Assembly: GCF_016583825.1 (NCBI RefSeq)
Contig: NZ_NRRV01000042.1
Location: 1 to 46,374 of the forward strand
From: Thiohalocapsa halophila
GTDB taxonomy: Bacteria; Pseudomonadota; Gammaproteobacteria; Chromatiales; Chromatiaceae
Direction of reading: 5' to 3'
Length of the DNA stretch: 46,374 nt
The position numbers were made by a program, and so were the translations under genes. The notes below the pieces were generated by a model, which was given only the letters and a program-made list of their open reading frames with translations, had not been told where the DNA came from and made no database searches. Positions 26,393-34,401 of this stretch are shown one piece after another; within the stretch, counting starts at the first letter, position 1, and the number at the start of each line of letters is the position of its first letter.

Positions 26393-26523
26393 TCCGGGGA
26401 CCGCCGGTCTCCGCCCGGACGGGCGCCAGAGCGCCGACGCGCGGTCGGCACCCCGGCCTTGTCACCACTGTCGCCAAGCGCCAAACTCGGGGAACTCCGA
26501 GCCCAGCCCCGAGGAGCGCCACA

Positions 26524-27354
26524 GTGCCGCAACCCGCGCAGCGCGGGCTCAAGGTCCTGAAGCCGGAAGACCATGTCATCGCCGAGGAGCCCTACTACGA
26601 GCCCGTCGGCGATGAGATCGCCGTCTTCGAGGCGGCCTATGCCAAGGGTCTGCCCATCCTGCTGAAGGGCCCCACCGGCTGCGGCAAGACCCGCTTCATG
26701 GAGTACATGGCGTGGCGTCTGAAGCGCGCGCTCATCACTGTCTCCTGCCACGACGACCTCACCAGCTCCGATCTGGTCGGGCGTTTTCTGGTGAAGGGCG
26801 GCGAGACTGTCTGGGTGGATGGTCCGCTGGCGCGCGCCGTGCGCGCCGGCGGCATCTGCTATCTGGACGAGATCGTCGAGGCGCGCAAGGACACCACGGT
26901 CGTCATCCACCCCCTCGCCGACGACCGCCGCGTGCTGCCGATGGAGAAGCTCGGCGAGCTGCTGGCGGCGCCGGACACCTTCTGCCTGGCCATCAGCTAC
27001 AACCCCGGCTACCAGTCGGTGCTCAAGGACCTGAAGCTGTCCACCCGCCAGCGCTTCGTGGCCCTGGAGCTCACCTACCCGGACGCCGCGCTGGAGCAGA
27101 AGATCGTCGCGCAGGAGGCCCGCATCGACGCCGAGCAGGCCCGGCAGCTAGTCAGGTTTGCGCACATGACCCGCAACCTGAAGGGCCAGGGACTCGACGA
27201 GGGCGCCTCCACGCGGCTGCTGGTGCACGCGGGCAAGCTCATCGCCGCCGGCATTGCGCCTGTCACGGCCTGCCGCAGTGCCATTGCCGAGGCGCTGACG
27301 GATGATCCGGAGATGCTCGCGGCGGTCAACGAGCTGTCTTCGTCCCTGTTTTGA
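26524..27354 (+). CDS. cbbQ: RuBisCO activase AAA+ subunit CbbQ (MoxR family)
   Basis: CbbQ forms hexameric AAA+ rings that, with CbbO, remove inhibitory sugar phosphates from RuBisCO. The 276-residue protein shows the family opening [20 protein letters not shown], Walker A GPTGCGKT at 49-56, [18 protein letters not shown], Walker B ICYLDE with D115/E116, [20 protein letters not shown] and SYNPGYQS (sensor 1 region). [19 protein letters not shown] is also typical of CbbQ/NorQ. I chose the GTG at 26524 because GAGGAG lies 9 bases upstream and it gives the normal family length. It is followed by cbbO after 121 bp. NorQ (nitric oxide reductase) is the alternative, but no nor genes are present. 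Confidence 0.88.
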   Translation: MPQPAQRGLKVLKPEDHVIAEEPYYEPVGDEIAVFEAAYAKGLPILLKGPTGCGKTRFMEYMAWRLKRALITVSCHDDLTSSDLVGRFLVKGGETVWVDGPLARAVRAGGICYLDEIVEARKDTTVVIHPLADDRRVLPMEKLGELLAAPDTFCLAISYNPGYQSVLKDLKLSTRQRFVALELTYPDAALEQKIVAQEARIDAEQARQLVRFAHMTRNLKGQGLDEGASTRLLVHAGKLIAAGIAPVTACRSAIAEALTDDPEMLAAVNELSSSLF

Positions 27355-27475
27355 CCGGGTTTGCGGCGCATCAGGCTCGTGATTGGTCATCCCGTGCCAG
27401 GGGCAGCGTCAGGCACGCCCACCAGGCGAGTCCTGATCTTGGCGGGCAGGATGCCCTTGTGACTGTCGGCGCGCC

Positions 27476-29632
27476 ATGACCAGCTCAAGCCGAGCGCTCA
27501 GCGCTCGCGCCCTGGAGCAGCGCTTGGCCGTCTGCCTGGACCCGGCGCTGTCCTCCCGCCGCACGGCGGCCCAGCCCGCGCGAGGCCTGGCGGCGTGCAC
27601 GCGGGCGCAGCAGGATTTCGTGCTGCACTGGGGCGCGGTCATCGCGCGCGACAACGCGGAGCTGGCCTACCAGTTCACGGCGCATGTCTGTGATGCCATA
27701 CGGCTCATGGATCTGGACGGCGTCGAGGCCTGGCTGCTCCACGCCATGGACCGCTACGACAGGTCCGGTCAGCGAGCGGCCATCCACGCCTTCCAGCAGC
27801 CGGCGGCCTTCGCGGCCAACCGGCAGCAGTTGCAGGCCGGCGCCGTGCTGGAAGACCATGCCACGGCGCTGGAGCGCTTCGTCCGCGGGCTGAACGGGCG
27901 CCCGCTCGCCGTCGCTGCGGCCGAGCGCTGCTGCACCGACACCGAGACGATTTTTCTGCCGCCGCGACTGGCCCGGCTGCCGGAGAAGGCCGCCAATGTC
28001 AGCCTCTACAAGGCCATGGCCGTGCACCAGTGGGCGCAGAGCTGGTATGGCACCTGGCGCGGTGGGGCGCTGCTCGCGGCAGTTGAGGGCGGGGCGCTCG
28101 GCCCTGACGACCTGTCGCTGTTCCATGCACTGGAGACCATCCGGCTCGACGCTCGGCTCGCCCGGGACTACCCCGGCCTGCACCGGGACATGGCATCCCT
28201 GCGCCGGACCCTGGAAGACGACGATGCCGAGCTGCGCCGGCGGGCCCCGGCGCTCGCCGAGCCGACGGCGAGCGTGGACGATGCTTTGCGGCTGGCCGCC
28301 GAGCTGCGAGGAACGCCCGCGGGCACCTGCTGCTACCGCGGCGAGCTGGACCCGGCGGCCGTGCGCGAGCGGCTCGACACCCGCAAGGCCCGGGAGCGCG
28401 AGCGGCTGCGCGTCGCGCTGGCGCCGCTGATGGACGAAGCTGACGACAGCGAGCAGGCTGGGGCCGAGACGGACGAGCCCGGGCGACGGGAGACGACCGT
28501 GCGCGGCCGTCTGCAAGTCCGCCGCCAGCAGGATTTGGATGCGCCCGACGGCATCGGCTTCGAGCTCTTGCTGGACGGCAGCCCGGTGGCGCCACCCGCG
28601 GATGTGCGCAGCACCATGGCGAGCATCATCCAGGACCTGGGCGAGATCCCGCCGGATTATCTGCTCGCCTCCGCCCAGGGAGCCGGCCCGCGCAAGCATG
28701 ACTCCGGCCGTGTCGCAGACAACCCGGACGCTGCGCGCAATGGGGCCGATCACGCCGAAGGCGCCTTGCTCTACGACGAATGGGACTGCGGCCGCCGGCA
28801 CTACCGCAAGGCCTGGTGTGCGCTGCGCGAGCGCGCGCTGCCCGTGGGGGATCTCGTGTTCTATCGCACGACGCTCGACAAGCACGGCGGGCTGATCAAG
28901 TCCATCCGGCGAACGTTCGAGCTGCTGCGCGGCGAGGACAAGACCCTGCGCCGCCAGCCCCACGGCGAGGACATCGACATCGACGCCCTGGTGGAGGCCC
29001 ATGCCGACGCCCACGCCGGGCGCGAGATGACGCAGCGGCTGTTCCTACGCCAGCACAAGAGCGAGCGCTCCGTGGCCGTCATGCTGATGGTGGACATGTC
29101 CGGCTCCACCAAGGGCTGGATCAATCAGGCCGAGCGCGAAGCCCTGGTGCTGCTCTCCGAGGCGCTGAACGTCCTCGGCGACCGCTTCGCCATCTACGGC
29201 TTCTCCGGCTGGACCCGCAAGCGCTGCGAGGTCTTCCCGGTGAAGGGCTTCGGCGAGACCCATGACGACGCCGTCAAGGCCCGCATCGGCGCCATCGCCC
29301 CGCAGGACTACACCCGCATGGGCCCGGCTATCCGCCACCTCTGCGGCCTGCTCGGGCAACAGCAAGCCCGCACCAAGCTGCTCATCACCCTCTCCGACGG
29401 CAAGCCGGACGATTACGACTTGCACTACCGCGGCGACTACGGCATCGAGGACACCCGCGCGGCGCTGTTCGAAGCGCGCCAGGCCGGCATCCACCCCTTC
29501 TGTATCACCATCGATGAAGCAGGCGCCGACTACCTGCCGCACATGTTCGGTGCCGCCAACTATGTGGTCGTCGCCGACGTCGCGCGGCTGCCGGCGAAGG
29601 TCTCGGAGATCTACCGGCGGATGGCGTTTTGA
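27476..29632 (+). CDS. cbbO: CbbO, von Willebrand factor A adaptor of the CbbQO activase
   Basis: CbbO is the substrate adaptor of the CbbQ motor; its vWA domain binds the target RuBisCO through a metal-ion-dependent adhesion site. The 718-residue protein has a long helical N-terminal region, a charged linker near residues 320-345 and a C-terminal vWA domain. The MIDAS motif is DMSGST at residues 540-545 (D540, S542, S544), with later TLSDGKPDDYDLHY. Length and layout fit CbbO/NorD. No bona fide RuBisCO gene is within this window; the nearest RuBisCO-fold gene is the convergent rlp, 61 bp away. Confidence 0.87.
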   Translation: MTSSSRALSARALEQRLAVCLDPALSSRRTAAQPARGLAACTRAQQDFVLHWGAVIARDNAELAYQFTAHVCDAIRLMDLDGVEAWLLHAMDRYDRSGQRAAIHAFQQPAAFAANRQQLQAGAVLEDHATALERFVRGLNGRPLAVAAAERCCTDTETIFLPPRLARLPEKAANVSLYKAMAVHQWAQSWYGTWRGGALLAAVEGGALGPDDLSLFHALETIRLDARLARDYPGLHRDMASLRRTLEDDDAELRRRAPALAEPTASVDDALRLAAELRGTPAGTCCYRGELDPAAVRERLDTRKARERERLRVALAPLMDEADDSEQAGAETDEPGRRETTVRGRLQVRRQQDLDAPDGIGFELLLDGSPVAPPADVRSTMASIIQDLGEIPPDYLLASAQGAGPRKHDSGRVADNPDAARNGADHAEGALLYDEWDCGRRHYRKAWCALRERALPVGDLVFYRTTLDKHGGLIKSIRRTFELLRGEDKTLRRQPHGEDIDIDALVEAHADAHAGREMTQRLFLRQHKSERSVAVMLMVDMSGSTKGWINQAEREALVLLSEALNVLGDRFAIYGFSGWTRKRCEVFPVKGFGETHDDAVKARIGAIAPQDYTRMGPAIRHLCGLLGQQQARTKLLITLSDGKPDDYDLHYRGDYGIEDTRAALFEARQAGIHPFCITIDEAGADYLPHMFGAANYVVVADVARLPAKVSEIYRRMAF

Positions 29633-29693
29633 GTCGAGCCGCTGTGACTGGCCGCTGCCGAAGGCCGCTAAGCCCCTCCGCGGCGGGCGCCCG

Positions 29694-30986
29694 TCAGCCG
29701 AAGGCCTCCAGCGCAGCCGCCAGCTCCGGATGCTGCGCGGCATGCTCGCGAACCGCCACCCCGGCGGCGATGGCGTCCCAGGCCTGGCGCAAGCTCGCCG
29801 CTCCGCCGGTGGGCCCATGCGGGTGGCTGAACACCCCGCGTCCGGGCACGAAGCCGAAGTCGGGGCTGGCGATCTTGTCGTGCACGCTGGTCAGCGTCGC
29901 GGCCGAGTCGCTGCCGCCGGGCACGGGCAGCGCGGGCTTGATCGGCCCCATCGGCTCGGTGCAGGCGGCGATGCACTCCAGCACCTCGTCCTCGGCGGTC
30001 ATCATGCGCGGGCCGAAGCCGGGCATGATGATGACGTCGAAGCCCGCGAGGCGCTGGAGCTTGGTGAGCACGCGAGTGTGCACGCCGAAGCAGGGCAGGC
30101 GGCTCATGGCGGCGATGACCGGGAAGTGGGCCACCAGCGGGACTTTGGCGTGCTTGCGAAGCCCGCGCACACCGCTCAGGCCAACCGGCAGGGCATTGAC
30201 CATGGCGGCGTTGGCGCCATTGGCCACCACGATGTCGTGCAGCTCGACGAGCCGGTCGACTTCGTCGGTGATGTTGGCGAGATAGACCTTGGGCACGCCC
30301 GTTTCCTGCTCCGCCTGCTGACGGGCGGCGCCGAGCAGCCGGGAGCGCTCGGCGATGGGTGACCAGTCCGGGTCGGCGAGCATTTCGTCGTCCTTGGCGA
30401 TGTCGAGGCCGCCGCGCCAGGCGGCGAGGCCGAGCTCCGCGAAGGGCGCAGGCGCCAGGCCGATGTTCGGCTTGATGACGCCGAAGAAAAAGGGGCGATC
30501 ATGGATCCGCCAGAGATCGCGCAGGCCCTGAAGCCCGTACTGCGGCCCGTCGAAATGGGCCAGAAAGGCGTCTGGACACTCGAGGTCCAGCAGCTTCACC
30601 ACCGGGATGCCGGGGGCGAAGAAGGCGCCCTCCCCGAGCACGGCGGAGAGCAGGTTCGGGATGCGCGGCCCGAAGTTGGCGTAGGGATGGGCGATGCGCA
30701 CCCGGCAGACGCTGACGGGCTCGTTGACCGGCGGATCAAGGGGGTAGCTGGTGCCGGAGAGGACCGTCTCGACTTCCAGGTCCACCACCTTGGCCGCGAA
30801 GCGCGGGCGGTAGTCCTCGTCGACGCCCACCCGCTGCCACTGGGCGGTGGACTGCTCGCTGGCCAGGTGGGCCGCCGCCGCGCGCGGGTCGCCGGTGCAC
30901 TCGATGCGGTAGTCGAGCAACAGGTGGGCGTCGGCTTCGAGCGCCGAGAGATCGGCGTAGAAGCCGTCGATGTCGTCACTGCGCAT
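29694..30986 (-). CDS. rlp: RuBisCO-like protein, form IV (photo type)
   Basis: A 430-residue RuBisCO large-subunit homologue closely resembling the Chlorobaculum tepidum RLP, whose clade is linked to sulfur metabolism and oxidative stress rather than CO2 fixation. The metal-site motif GGLDIAKDDE is intact (K198, D200, E201), as are K172 in IKPN, E44 and W50. Carboxylase residues are altered: T65 is Gln (STAQW), K177 is Asn, R295 is Phe (AHFP), H327 is lost, and loop 6 reads GFGPRMMT with no K334 equivalent. It should enolise a substrate but not fix CO2. It starts 3 bases after the yjbQ stop and converges on cbbO. The substrate is unknown. Confidence 0.95.
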   Translation of the reverse strand: MRSDDIDGFYADLSALEADAHLLLDYRIECTGDPRAAAAHLASEQSTAQWQRVGVDEDYRPRFAAKVVDLEVETVLSGTSYPLDPPVNEPVSVCRVRIAHPYANFGPRIPNLLSAVLGEGAFFAPGIPVVKLLDLECPDAFLAHFDGPQYGLQGLRDLWRIHDRPFFFGVIKPNIGLAPAPFAELGLAAWRGGLDIAKDDEMLADPDWSPIAERSRLLGAARQQAEQETGVPKVYLANITDEVDRLVELHDIVVANGANAAMVNALPVGLSGVRGLRKHAKVPLVAHFPVIAAMSRLPCFGVHTRVLTKLQRLAGFDVIIMPGFGPRMMTAEDEVLECIAACTEPMGPIKPALPVPGGSDSAATLTSVHDKIASPDFGFVPGRGVFSHPHGPTGGAASLRQAWDAIAAGVAVREHAAQHPELAAALEAFG

Positions 30987-30989
30987 GGC

Positions 30990-31418
30990 TCAGCGCTCTC
31001 CCAATAGCTGCACCGTCACCCGCCGCTTCGCCCGCGGCCCGTCCAGCTCCACGAAGAAGATCGACTGCCACTCGCCGAGCAGCAGCCCGCCGTCCGCCAC
31101 CGGAATGCTCTCGGAGGCGTTGGCGAAGAGCCCGAGCAGGTGGGCATGGGCGTTGTCGCGGTCGTCCACCGGCGCGATGTTGTGGCCGTAGTCGCCGTCG
31201 CGCGGCACCAGACGCTTCAGGAAGGTGACCATGTCCTGTTGCAGCTGCTCCTCATGCTCGTTGAGGTTCACGCGCGCCGTGGTGTGGTTGGAGATGAGGG
31301 TCACCAGGCCATGCCGGAGGCCGCTTGCCTGCACCCGCTTGCGCACCTCGGCGGTGATGTCGATGAGCTGTATGGGGGCCGTGGTGGCAAGCTCGATGTG
31401 GTCGATGCGCGAATCCAT
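30990..31418 (-). CDS. yjbQ: YjbQ/UPF0047 family, secondary thiamine-phosphate synthase
   Basis: A 142-residue protein of the UPF0047 family. The E. coli member has weak thiamine-phosphate synthase activity that can replace ThiE; the true role is uncertain. Family motifs are visible: VTLISNHTTARVNLNEHE, the central DNAHAHLLGLFANAS and the C-terminal LLLGEWQSIFFVELDGPRAK. It lies 3 bp upstream of rlp on the same strand, so the two are almost certainly co-transcribed. I see no clear Shine-Dalgarno before its ATG. Confidence 0.88.
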   Translation of the reverse strand: MDSRIDHIELATTAPIQLIDITAEVRKRVQASGLRHGLVTLISNHTTARVNLNEHEEQLQQDMVTFLKRLVPRDGDYGHNIAPVDDRDNAHAHLLGLFANASESIPVADGGLLLGEWQSIFFVELDGPRAKRRVTVQLLGER

Positions 31419-31522
31419 GGGCGGGGAGCTGTGGCGATTCGGGTTTGCGCCTCAGCTTACTGGAGGTCGCGGGCGCCGGCGACGGCTTGGGTCAAGAGAC
31501 AGAGCCCGGGGCATCGCCACGG

Positions 31523-31759
31523 CTAATCGGAAGCCTGACGCCGGTCGGTCACCAGCGAGCTGTAGTCAGGGAGATGGGCATCTGTCTTACACGCTTCTGC
31601 ATAGAGCGCTTCCAACTCCGCGGCCAGCGCCTTGTAGTCGACCAGCAGCAGCTCTTCGACCGAGGTGATGACCTCGTCCGGCACGTCCGTCAGCCGATTG
31701 ATCTCCCGATCCACGGCCTGGATGATCAGGATCAGGGCGCGGTTGCTGATTTCGGGCAT
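31523..31759 (-). CDS. hypothetical 78-residue protein
   Basis: Unrecognised small soluble protein. It begins MPEISNRALILIIQAVDREI and is mainly helical and acidic, with EVITSVEELLLVDYKALAAE resembling a two-helix unit. GGGGAG precedes the ATG by about 8 bases, and codon use looks like the neighbours, which supports a real gene. It lies 104 bp upstream of yjbQ on the same strand and could belong to that transcript. No domain assigned. Confidence 0.6.
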   Translation of the reverse strand: MPEISNRALILIIQAVDREINRLTDVPDEVITSVEELLLVDYKALAAELEALYAEACKTDAHLPDYSSLVTDRRQASD

Positions 31760-32197
31760 GGATGAAGCTCCCCCCTGGTGTCGTGATCAGCGGTGGTAAT
31801 CAGGTGTCATCGCCGTGGGTCGCTCGCGCAGGCGCTGCGGCGGCGCTGGAGATCCGGCGCTGTAGCGGCGCCCACTTCGGGGGCTGGGCTTGTTCCGCCT
31901 TGTCTTCTTGTCTCTAGCTTGCGCTAGCGTCCGGGCTTTCAGTATAGGCATGAATCGGCAACAGGGAGATGTGGGGCCAAGGGGTGCGCGACGCCAGTGG
32001 TGTACAGGTCACCATCGAAATCGGCAGCGTGATCGCAAGCTTCCTTGATTGCGTGCCTCGTCTCGTCGGTGCGCTCGGGCTTCTGCGCCTGGGCATCCTT
32101 GACCACTATCAATGTACCCGCGTCTCTCGTATGGGAACCTGCGACGTTCGGGCGGCCGGGGCCGTCCGCTGTCTCCTGAGCTGCCTCCTACCGCCCG
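31760..32197. other. gene-poor stretch between divergent genes
   Basis: It separates the minus-strand hypothetical gene from yhcC. A minus-strand frame starting with GTG near 32105 gives about 55 residues (VVKDAQAQKPERTDETRHAI and onward) that look protein-like, but it has no family and no ribosome site I trust. CTAGC-TTGC-GCTAG near 31915 is a small palindrome. Promoters for both flanking genes should lie here; none is clear. Confidence 0.4.
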
Positions 32198-33130
32198 ATG
32201 CCGCTGTCCGACCTCGTCAACACCTTCGGCCAGGACCTGCTCCGCCGCCACGGCCGGCGCGTGCATAAGCTCGCCATCCACGCCGGCTTCAGCTGCCCGA
32301 ACCGCGACGGCAGCAAGGGCCGCGGCGGCTGCAGCTTCTGCAACAACGTCTCCTTCAGCCCCAACGCCAAGGCGCTGCCGGACGTCGCCGAGCAGATCGC
32401 GGCCGGCCGCCGGGTGGTACGCCGGCGTACCCGCGCCGAGATCTATATGGCCTACTTCCAGGCCTACACCAACACCTACGGCGATGTGGCGCGGCTCGGC
32501 GCCCTGTACCGCGCTGCGCTGGCGGAGCCGGACGTGGTCGGCATCTCCGTCGGCACCCGCCCGGACTGCGTGCCGGATGCGGTGCTGGACCTGCTCTGCG
32601 AGCTGCGCGACGCCGGCCACGAGGTCTGGCTGGAGCTTGGGCTGCAATCCGCCTTCGACGCCACCCTGGCGCGGGTCAACCGCGGTCACGGCTTCGAGGC
32701 CTATCGCCGCGCCGTGCTGGCGGCCCGCGGGCGCGGGCTGGCGGTGTGCACCCATCTCATCGTCGGTCTGCCCGGGGAAGGACAGCGCGAGGCCCGAGCG
32801 AGCCTGGAGCGGGTGCTGGCGCTGGGCACCGATGGCCTCAAGCTGCACCCACTGCATGTGGTGCGCCATACCCTGCTCGCGAAGGAGTGGCGCGCCGGCG
32901 GCTACCAGCCGCTGACCATGGAGCAGTACATCGCCACCGCCTGCGACCTCATCGAGCATACCCCGGCGGATATCACCTACCACCGGGTGACCGGCACCGC
33001 CACCCGCGACATCCTGCTGGCCCCCGACTGGTGCGCCAAGAAATGGGCCGTGCTGAACGGCATCGAGGCGGAGCTGCGCCGCCGCGGCTCGGCGCAGGGG
33101 ATGCGGGTTGGGGAGCGGATTGCGGCATGA
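32198..33130 (+). CDS. yhcC: radical SAM protein, YhcC family (TIGR01212)
   Basis: A 310-residue radical SAM protein of unknown reaction. The [4Fe-4S] cluster cysteines are in CPNRDGSKGRGGCSFC; the nine-residue gap between the first two Cys is diagnostic of this family rather than the standard CxxxCxxC. Other conserved blocks are AYFQAYTNTY, GISVGTRPDC and WLELGLQSAFDATLARVNRG, and GLKLHPLHVV near the end. The start MPLSDLVNTFGQDL matches the family N-terminus. It is followed by a heptad-repeat element and ubiU-ubiV on the same strand. Confidence 0.92.
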   Translation: MPLSDLVNTFGQDLLRRHGRRVHKLAIHAGFSCPNRDGSKGRGGCSFCNNVSFSPNAKALPDVAEQIAAGRRVVRRRTRAEIYMAYFQAYTNTYGDVARLGALYRAALAEPDVVGISVGTRPDCVPDAVLDLLCELRDAGHEVWLELGLQSAFDATLARVNRGHGFEAYRRAVLAARGRGLAVCTHLIVGLPGEGQREARASLERVLALGTDGLKLHPLHVVRHTLLAKEWRAGGYQPLTMEQYIATACDLIEHTPADITYHRVTGTATRDILLAPDWCAKKWAVLNGIEAELRRRGSAQGMRVGERIAA

Positions 33131-33134
33131 AGAC

Positions 33135-33210
33135 AGTACGGAATACGGAGTACGAAGTACGTGGCTCAGGCCACCGCGCTCCCCGTACTCCGTACTTCGC
33201 ACTTCGTACT
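33135..33210. repeat. paired heptad-repeat arrays upstream of ubiU
   Basis: Left array 33135-33162: AGTACGG, AATACGG, AGTACGA, AGTACGT. After 20 bases the right array 33183-33210 reads CCGTACT, CCGTACT, TCGCACT, TCGTACT. The arms are near-perfect complements and can form a stem of about 28 bp. It starts 4 bases after the yhcC stop and lies 77 bp before ubiU. Confidence 0.88.
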
Positions 33211-33287
33211 GCTGCCTCAGCGACCGCCACCGGGGCCGAAGTCCGCGACAGCGCATCCATCCAGAAACCAACCCGAGAATGCACGCT

Positions 33288-34283
33288 ATGGAGCTCGTCT
33301 GCCCCGCCGGCAACCTCCCGTCGCTGAAGGCCGCCGTGGACAACGGCGCCGATGCCGTCTACACGGGCTTTCGTGACGACACGAACGCAAGGCACTTCGC
33401 CGGGCTCAACTTCACCGCCGGCAAGCTCGCGGACGGCATTCGCTACGCCAAGGGCAAGGGCAAGCGGGTGTTCATCGCCATGAACACCTATCCGCGCCCG
33501 GACGGGATCGCGCGCTTCGAGGAGGCCGTGGACCAGGCAGCGGCGCTCGGCGTGGATGCGCTCATCTGCGCCGACATCGGCGTGCTGGACTATGCCGCCC
33601 GCCGCCAGCCCAAGCTCAATCTGCACCTGTCCGTGCAGGGCTCGGCGACGAACTACGAGGCGCTGCGCTACTACCACGAGCACTTCGGCATCCGGCGCGC
33701 CGTGCTGCCGCGGGTGCTGTCCATGGCCCAGATCGAGCATGTCATCGAGCAGAGCCCGGTGGAGATCGAGGTCTTCGGCTTCGGCAGCCTGTGCGTGATG
33801 GTGGAGGGGCGCTGCATCCTCTCCTCTTATGCCACCGGGCGCTCGCCGAACACCTATGGCGCCTGCTCGCCGGCGAGCCACGTGGAATGGATCGAGACCG
33901 ACACCGGGCTCGATACCCGCCTGGGGGGCGTGCTGATCCAGCGCCATGCCAAGGGTGAGAACGTCGGCTATCCGACGCTGTGCAAGGGCACCTACCGCAC
34001 CGACGGCCGTACCTACCACGCTATCGAGGATCCGGTGAGCCTGAACGCCATGGCGCTGCTGCCGCAGTTGGCGGCGGCCGGCGTGGCGGCGGTGAAGATC
34101 GAAGGCCGCCAGCGCAGCCCGGTCTACGTCAAGCAGGTCACCCGGGTCTGGCGGGAGGCGTTGGACGCCTTCGCCCGCGACCCCGAGCACTTCGCCCCGC
34201 AGGCGGAGTGGACCGCGGAGCTGGCCAAGGTCTCCGAGGGCGCCCAGACCACCCTTGGCCCCTATCACCGGCCTTGGCAATGA
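33288..34283 (+). CDS. ubiU: O2-independent ubiquinone biosynthesis protein UbiU (U32 family)
   Basis: UbiU with UbiV hydroxylates the ubiquinone ring without oxygen, using prephenate as the oxygen donor in E. coli. The 331-residue protein has exactly the E. coli length and start (MELVCPAGNL). Its four iron-sulfur ligands fall at the same positions as in E. coli: C169, C176, C193 and C232. The U32 signature EVFGFGSLCVMVEGRCILSS is clear. I prefer the ATG at 33288 over one three codons upstream because CGAGA lies about 9 bases before it. Presence of the pair fits an organism that respires or photosynthesises anaerobically with ubiquinone. Confidence 0.95.
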   Translation: MELVCPAGNLPSLKAAVDNGADAVYTGFRDDTNARHFAGLNFTAGKLADGIRYAKGKGKRVFIAMNTYPRPDGIARFEEAVDQAAALGVDALICADIGVLDYAARRQPKLNLHLSVQGSATNYEALRYYHEHFGIRRAVLPRVLSMAQIEHVIEQSPVEIEVFGFGSLCVMVEGRCILSSYATGRSPNTYGACSPASHVEWIETDTGLDTRLGGVLIQRHAKGENVGYPTLCKGTYRTDGRTYHAIEDPVSLNAMALLPQLAAAGVAAVKIEGRQRSPVYVKQVTRVWREALDAFARDPEHFAPQAEWTAELAKVSEGAQTTLGPYHRPWQ

Positions 34284-34332
34284 GTCGGCCCCTCCGCCGG
34301 CTCAGTTGGTCGGGCGGACGCCGGCGCGGCCT

Positions 34333-34362
34333 GTCGGGCTTCGCTGGCGCTCAGCACCGACC
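34333..34362. repeat. half copy of the dispersed hairpin repeat
   Basis: GTCGGGCTTCGCTGGCGCTC and the bases after it match the left half of the repeat units found at 35324 and 39827, but the right half is replaced by ACCGACCGACACCGACC. It lies in the ubiU-ubiV gap and looks like a decayed copy. Confidence 0.7.
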
Positions 34363-34401
34363 GACACCGACCCTGCCATCGACGAGCCATCGAGCAAGCC
34401 C

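Noticed and set aside
25531..26523. Long N-terminal extension of cbbQ overlapping mqo
   Set aside because: The sequence before 26524 is a shifted-frame reading of mqo; the GTG at 26524 has a strong ribosome site and gives the normal CbbQ length.
26524..29632. NorQ/NorD of nitric oxide reductase
   Set aside because: The families are related, but no norB/norC is present and the match to CbbQ blocks is closer. Not fully excluded.
29694..30986. Genuine RuBisCO large subunit
   Set aside because: Loop 6 lysine and several substrate-binding residues are replaced, and the sequence follows the form IV pattern.
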